Assembly: GCF_041260155.1 (NCBI RefSeq) | Contig: NC_091945.1 | Location: 32,184,296-32,248,295 of the forward strand | Length of the DNA: 64,000 nt | From: Ptychodera flava | Taxonomy: Eukaryota > Hemichordata > Enteropneusta > Ptychoderidae | Direction of reading: 5' to 3' | Shown here: positions 59,280-64,000 of the stretch, piece by piece | How positions within the stretch are numbered: position 1 is the stretch's first letter | How the letters are laid out: each line of letters starts with the position of its first letter | Made by a program: the position numbers and the translations under genes | The notes under the pieces: generated by a model | What the model was told of the DNA's origin: nothing | What the model saw: only the letters and a program-made list of their open reading frames with translations | Databases searched by the model: none

Positions 59280-62200
59280 TTATATTGGATTTTCTTTTAG
59301 TACCTCTAAACAGCTTTTGATATTGTCTTCAAGTCCATGCACATGTAAATTGTCAAAAGTGATGTAAGTCTTACTGATGAGTTGCAGCGTTAGAAGGAAA
59401 TCTTGAAAACTCAAGCATGTTCTATCTAATCTGATTACATTTTGTAATTCGAAACCACATAAAAAGTAAGGGATTGAATAGCTTTCTGAGGTATTACTTA
59501 TATGACTGTAAACAATAGTTCCTTTGCTTAATGCATTTAAGCAAGTAATAAAATCTTCAGGGTACTTTGATTCTAACACGAATTTTATAAAATCACCATA
59601 AAGGCCCAGAGGAGATTGCAATACTTCCTCCATATCCCTGCAACCAAGTTTCAGTGACAGCACCTCTTCATATAAATTCTTTAGTTTTTTGTTTAATTCA
59701 TCAAAAAACAATTTGCCCTCTTCTTTGGTAACAATGCCAGCAACGAATTTTAAAATTTGTAAGTGTTTTTTCGGGTGTTTAAGAAATTTCGTAAGAGTCT
59801 TGGTGTTATTTGATCTCAGTTGAGATGTCAAATGTAATGCTGTGAAGTATTCAAGCCATGTCATGTGATAAAAAAAGTAAATTTGTTCAGATTTTCTCAT
59901 GGCATGTCCAAGATCTTTCACTAATAATCCAAAATTAAGAGTCGCTTCAGAGGAAATCTCAGATCTATCAAAATTTGTTTTTCCCTCTCTGTAAGCATTA
60001 AAGGAATCTGAGGCTAGTGTGTCCCTATCACAAAGTACATTTTCGGGTATCTCATCATTTTTCAATTCAATGTTATTTTTCTCACAATATCTTTTTAGGA
60101 TACATTCTAATATTTCAGAGTATAATTTGGTGAGTGTCTCTGGGAAATAATACCTTTTTGCTTTGTGATATTCCCAAAGTATGCACAGAAATGAAACATG
60201 TAATGGGTTCTCAAAAAGATCTTCCGTCAATTCATTACTTTCTTCCTGATGTTTTATTTGTTTGATCAGTGAATTACCTGTCTCAATGTCATCCTTAAAG
60301 TATTTCAAAATGTACTCATCCTTACGTTTTGATGTAAAGCCTTTAACTAATAGATGCGAATCGCATTTGTTCAAATACCGATTGCAAAGATATGGTCTTG
60401 TTGTGACAACAGCTGTACACCAAGAATACAGATTCTCCGAAATAAGTTTGGGAATTTCAGAATTTGTCACCTTATGTTCATCAGGTTCATCTAAACCATC
60501 ACACAAAAATAACACTGATACTATGTTCATAGAAACTACTTCCGAAATCTCTTCTTTCGAAAGTTCGAAGTCACCCGGAATGAGCTGGTTTAATATTTCG
60601 TCAATCATATTATTTTTTGCTATGTGTCTCATTTCCAGAAAGAAAAGCAGTGTGTACTGCTGTAACTCACCACAAGACCAATCGTAAGCTAACTTCCTAC
60701 ATAGTGTAGACTTTCCCATAGCTGGAGCTCCCTCTATCCTGATACGCCTGTTGTCCAACGATTTAAACACGTCATGAAAATTTTCTAAGGTTGTACCCGT
60801 TTTAAGACCCCCTTTCTTCATCTCTTTAACTTCCAGTGTTGTGTATACTTCTTCTAGACTGAGACAAATGTCATCATTCCATGGAATTGGTAGAAGTTTA
60901 GAGTAGTGACGTTTGTACTTGTCCTTCAGGTGTTTAACAAGAGTTGCCGTCTTGTTGGTTAAAGTTCCTTTAAGAGAAAAGAGGCTTCTATCAGCACAGT
61001 CTAACTCAGATACAAAATATTAATATATATATGCACACAAAGCTTTGTATCCCATTTCGGTTTCTACTCCTCCATTGGGTGATAAAATGATTTTGAGTTC
61101 AAACGATTCAGACTTTGTACTAAGTCAATCACCTGGCCGTTCACGTTCTTATTATGTTACAATATACTTACATAGGAGAAAATGCTGGCTGACATCCGAC
61201 ATTAGTGAAGACGATTGACTTTAAAAGTTATGCAGTGCATTCAACAGTAATGAATGTGTCAAAAGAGAAATGCAATGCATATTTGTCTTCAGGGTGATCG
61301 TCGCGTTTCATTTTGCACACTGTGTTGTGTACGTGATGTAGTGCCCAACAAAATGACTTCATTATAGGCCCAATGTATTGCGATGACGAAAATATCACAT
61401 CTATTAATGTCTGACACGTAAATTTCACTGCTTGTTTTATGTGTTCATCCTCCTTCGGTATTTTGTAGTTTGTATGATTATGCCTTGGTATGCCATACTT
61501 TGTGCTATATGTGCAAAACTATAATATGCAAATTATAAATGCAAAATGGCTATTATATGACTTTATCGTCAATGAACATAGCACTTTTATCAACTTTTTG
61601 CGATTCCTTTCAGGTTTGAATGTTACTTGATGCAAACTATCAATTAGCGGATATGGAAATGCAAAATATCTTTCACTAATGCAATATCATTGTCTCATTA
61701 AAACCCAAAGTCAGCTTTATAAACTTTGCTAAAATCTTCCAGTCTTATGTTGTTAATCAGGAAAGTTCGTTAAATATGCAAATTAGTAATTAGCTGATCT
61801 CAAAATGCTAAATGACTTCCAGTTAGTAATGTTATATCCTAGTAATCTTCAAAGTGCATATCAAGTTTCGTCAACTTTGGCCAAGTCGATCCATAAATAT
61901 ATTTATAAACTAATTATGAAAGTCAATTGAATATGCCAATTAGCAATGAACTCTAATGTCGCCCTTTAATATCTTTCACAGTTGATATATCCTAGTGTAA
62001 TCTCATTAAATTTTGTGCAGCCGTTCACATGGTATCCATCCATTTTTTCATAAATCATCAATCATGCAAATCAGCATGAAATATGCAAGCAACACCCACC
62101 AGAAACTGATCAGTTCTTGCTACTTCAAAACAAAATCTATCAACCAGAAATGATTTTGATCAAATTTTTAACTTGCAATGTAATCGCGGTAACTGACCAT

Positions 62201-63700
62201 GAATGAACGTTCACTCACTGATTGCCGTGCTATGATTTGCATGAGGTGCATACGCACAATAACGATAAAATATGCATGATGGCATCATATGCATCGTGAG
62301 CACTGGCTTCCAAAATCAACATTACATTGACGTATGTTTGACAGCCATTCTAACCATCATGTACAGTTAGTTGTTCGGACACACATCAACATTGAAAAAT
62401 TCATTTTTAACACTGTGATCTCACTGATATCAAAGTAGACGTTCAGTATTAAATTACCTGGATTTGCAGAAGGTTTAATATGCTTTTCCACCAGTGCATT
62501 CAGACCAATTATCTGCAGCAGATAATGCACAAGTCTTGTGTCTTTTTCATGAATTAAACCTTTCGAACGTAAGTTATCGAATAAATCGTAGGGATTTTTA
62601 AGTGGCTCTAGTTCGCTTTTAGTCAACATCTTTGGTCCTTTGCAGAGACGTTTCAAGTTCTTCAATTTGTCTGTTGAAAAGTGGAAATAACGTGAACAGT
62701 TTTTACCAAGAAAAGCCATTCGTCGTCAGCAAGAAATGAACTATTCAGAATGCATTGCAATTTTTTCTATTGGATGGACTGTTAATAGCAATACCCTCTA
62801 CATTTCAGTGCAATCTCACTCAACGTCACTAAATGCTACTAAATGTCGCAAACTCTTCTTCAATAAGAAAGAGATTTATTTAACATTATTCACTTTATAC
62901 GGCGGATGTGACAGAAAGTACACAACAACAATGAACAATATTGACACAATTATGAACAATAAATCAAATCTTTTTTAGAGCACACTTAAAAGGACAATTG
63001 CTGAGTATAATATATAATATTTTTCTGTATGTCGAGTTTTTGTTCTTCATCTCCTAAACATAGTCAAAATACCAAGTATTGGGCCTGGAAATAAGACATG
63101 TTAAACAGCAAATTAGTTGATAAATAAATTCTAGTCGGATGAAAATTGAAATGTTTACGAACATTTAAGACATTACATATATATAGCTTGCGTAGACAGT
63201 TTTCGTACAAGGCATTTCGATATGATTTAAGAGTAAACTACAAAAGTTTACATTACAAACACAACAAAAACACTGGAAATGCATAAAACATAAAAGCTAG
63301 CCTGGCCTAAATTTTAAGTATCTTTTGATGTCGCTGAGAGCTTGTAACTACGTGTATTTATTTTCTGCTTTTCAACATTAATTTACAGACGACCAGCTAC
63401 ATCAGCCGTCTACGTCGCTTTTGAAACAGGTTTTTTACTTGGTTTGCGTTTTTACGCACATGTTCGTTTTTGGAGTCTAATTAATCGACCAGCCAGTGAC
63501 TAGCATTACTGTGTGTCTGATTACCGCGACTGCAGATAGTATCTTACCATTTGAAATGTCTTGTGATAATTTGAAAAGCATGACAGTGAAGGGATCAATA
63601 GGGCTTTCACAGGCTAGTTGACTTGGTATAGGGTCAGTGTTATGTTGTGCATTACTTTGTGCAGCTTCATTGCCACTTCCAATTGGATCAGATGAAGTCC
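59280..63700 (-). CDS. DED-NACHT NLR-type immune receptor (5' end not found)
   Basis: Exons are 63548-63700, 62458-62670 and 59280-60967, with phases agreeing at both joins, about 684 residues visible. The first two exons together form a death effector domain close to the FADD type: DPFTVMLFKLSQDIS, KNLKRLCKG, NPYDLFDNLRSKGLI, HYLLQIIGLNAL. The third exon has a linker, then a NACHT NTPase: Walker A GAPAMGKST (about 60705-60731), Walker B VLFLCDGLDE (about 60480-60515), TTRP, ENPLHVSFLC, and FFYHMTWLEYFTA. Such cytosolic receptors sense danger signals and recruit partners through the death fold. Here a link to a caspase-8-like protease is inferred from the DED. The frame stops at TAA 59282-59280, and an LRR-like frame follows. 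An exon upstream of 63700 is required by the phase but was not identified. Confidence 0.88.
61513..62200. repeat. Degenerate ~145-bp tandem repeats in the NLR intron
   Basis: ATATGCAAATTA, AATTAGC(G/T)GAT, and TATCCTAGT(A/G)...AAAGTGCATATCAAGTTT-like blocks recur at about 61513, 61633, 61777, 61932 and 62064, with spacing of 120-155 bases. The copies are much diverged (some share only the ATGCAAATTA head). They fill the intron between the second DED exon and the NACHT exon and encode nothing visible. Confidence 0.5.
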
Positions 63701-64000
63701 CTGTCAGAGGTAAGTAAAGAGAAGAGTAAGAAAAAAATACATGCGAATCAGATTGTAGTGATTGAACAGTGTCAGTTGGACAATATGACAACGACTCAAA
63801 GTCAAGAGGTCGTGATCTTACACAACTGATTAAATGCCTAAATGAGAAAGCAGTCATTAAATGCTCGCTTAAATAACTTAGTTTTTAAAGCCACGTTTTC
63901 AAGTTGTACCTGAACATTTAGATTAAAAATACATTTTTTTTTTTCACAGAGCTCATTGCCGACAATTTTTCGTGTATACGGTTCAGACACTGACATGAGG
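63701..64000. other. Window edge upstream of the NLR gene
   Basis: The first exon of the NLR gene should lie here or beyond the window, since exon 63548-63700 needs one base from a preceding exon. A T-rich tract followed by TTCACAG at about 63932-63950 looks like a plus-strand acceptor, but only 50 bases follow, so nothing can be called. Confidence 0.4.

Noticed and set aside
60262..60687. 141-codon plus-strand frame
   Set aside because: It is the antisense shadow of the NACHT domain exon.
62671..62719. ATG at 62719 as the start of the DED protein
   Set aside because: The acceptor CAACAG before 62670 joins in phase to exon 63548-63700 and completes the first helix of the death effector domain, so the bases 62671-62719 are intron.
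63730..63857. N-terminal part of the minus-strand frame above 63700 (126-codon frame 63477-63857)
   Set aside because: A good acceptor (TCTGACAG) sits at 63701, and the sequence above it does not look coding. I kept only 63548-63700.
63932..64000. Plus-strand acceptor TTCACAG with an open frame of 17 codons at the window edge
   Set aside because: Too little sequence follows to judge; T-rich tracts ending in CACAG arise by chance.

Overview
This is eukaryotic nuclear DNA: AT-rich, with split genes, GT-AG introns of roughly 0.2 to 7.5 kb, and many short inverted-repeat transposon remnants. No rRNA gene, credible tRNA gene, CRISPR array or operon is visible. The gene content fits a marine invertebrate animal. 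My best guess is a non-vertebrate deuterostome (hemichordate, lancelet or echinoderm), from the clear ciliary-gene orthologue and the DED-NACHT immune receptor. The species cannot be fixed from the sequence alone.

Layout. 1-1.8 kb: fold-back repeats and the likely first coding exon of an unidentified minus-strand gene (1751-1822). 2.3-3.9 kb: a decayed LINE with a tRNA-derived SINE-like piece. 5.4-13.2 kb, plus strand: a two-exon gene for a 123-residue SnoaL/DUF4440-like protein, whose 7.5-kb intron holds nested fold-back elements. 13.2-17.4 kb: intergenic, with a cluster of palindromic MITE-like elements. 17.5-51.8 kb, minus strand: a complete RPGRIP1L orthologue (ciliary transition-zone scaffold). 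I reconstructed 33 coding exons whose phases all agree except for one missing base. They encode about 1327 residues, against 1315 in human. 51.9-58 kb: mostly repeats, with one weak plus-strand exon candidate. 58.1-63.7 kb, minus strand: an NLR-type immune receptor, with a FADD-like death effector domain split over two exons, then a NACHT NTPase, then a diverged LRR-like region that is separated from the NACHT part by a single in-frame TAA.

The genes do not form a pathway: a housekeeping/ciliary gene, a small enzyme-like fold and an innate-immune receptor simply lie next to each other. The most unusual items are these: (i) a 5.9-kb fold-back element made of about fifteen ~400-bp repeats in two opposed blocks, inside an RPGRIP1L intron and 56 bp from an exon; (ii) an in-frame tandem duplication of part of the second C2-domain exon of RPGRIP1L, each copy ending in its own splice donor; (iii) a one-base frameshift and a GC-AG donor in the same RPGRIP1L exon; (iv) the in-frame stop and the coding acidic minisatellite in the NLR; (v) two related inverted-repeat elements with G/C-tract ends that carry a terminal motif of the type AGGGANCNGT.
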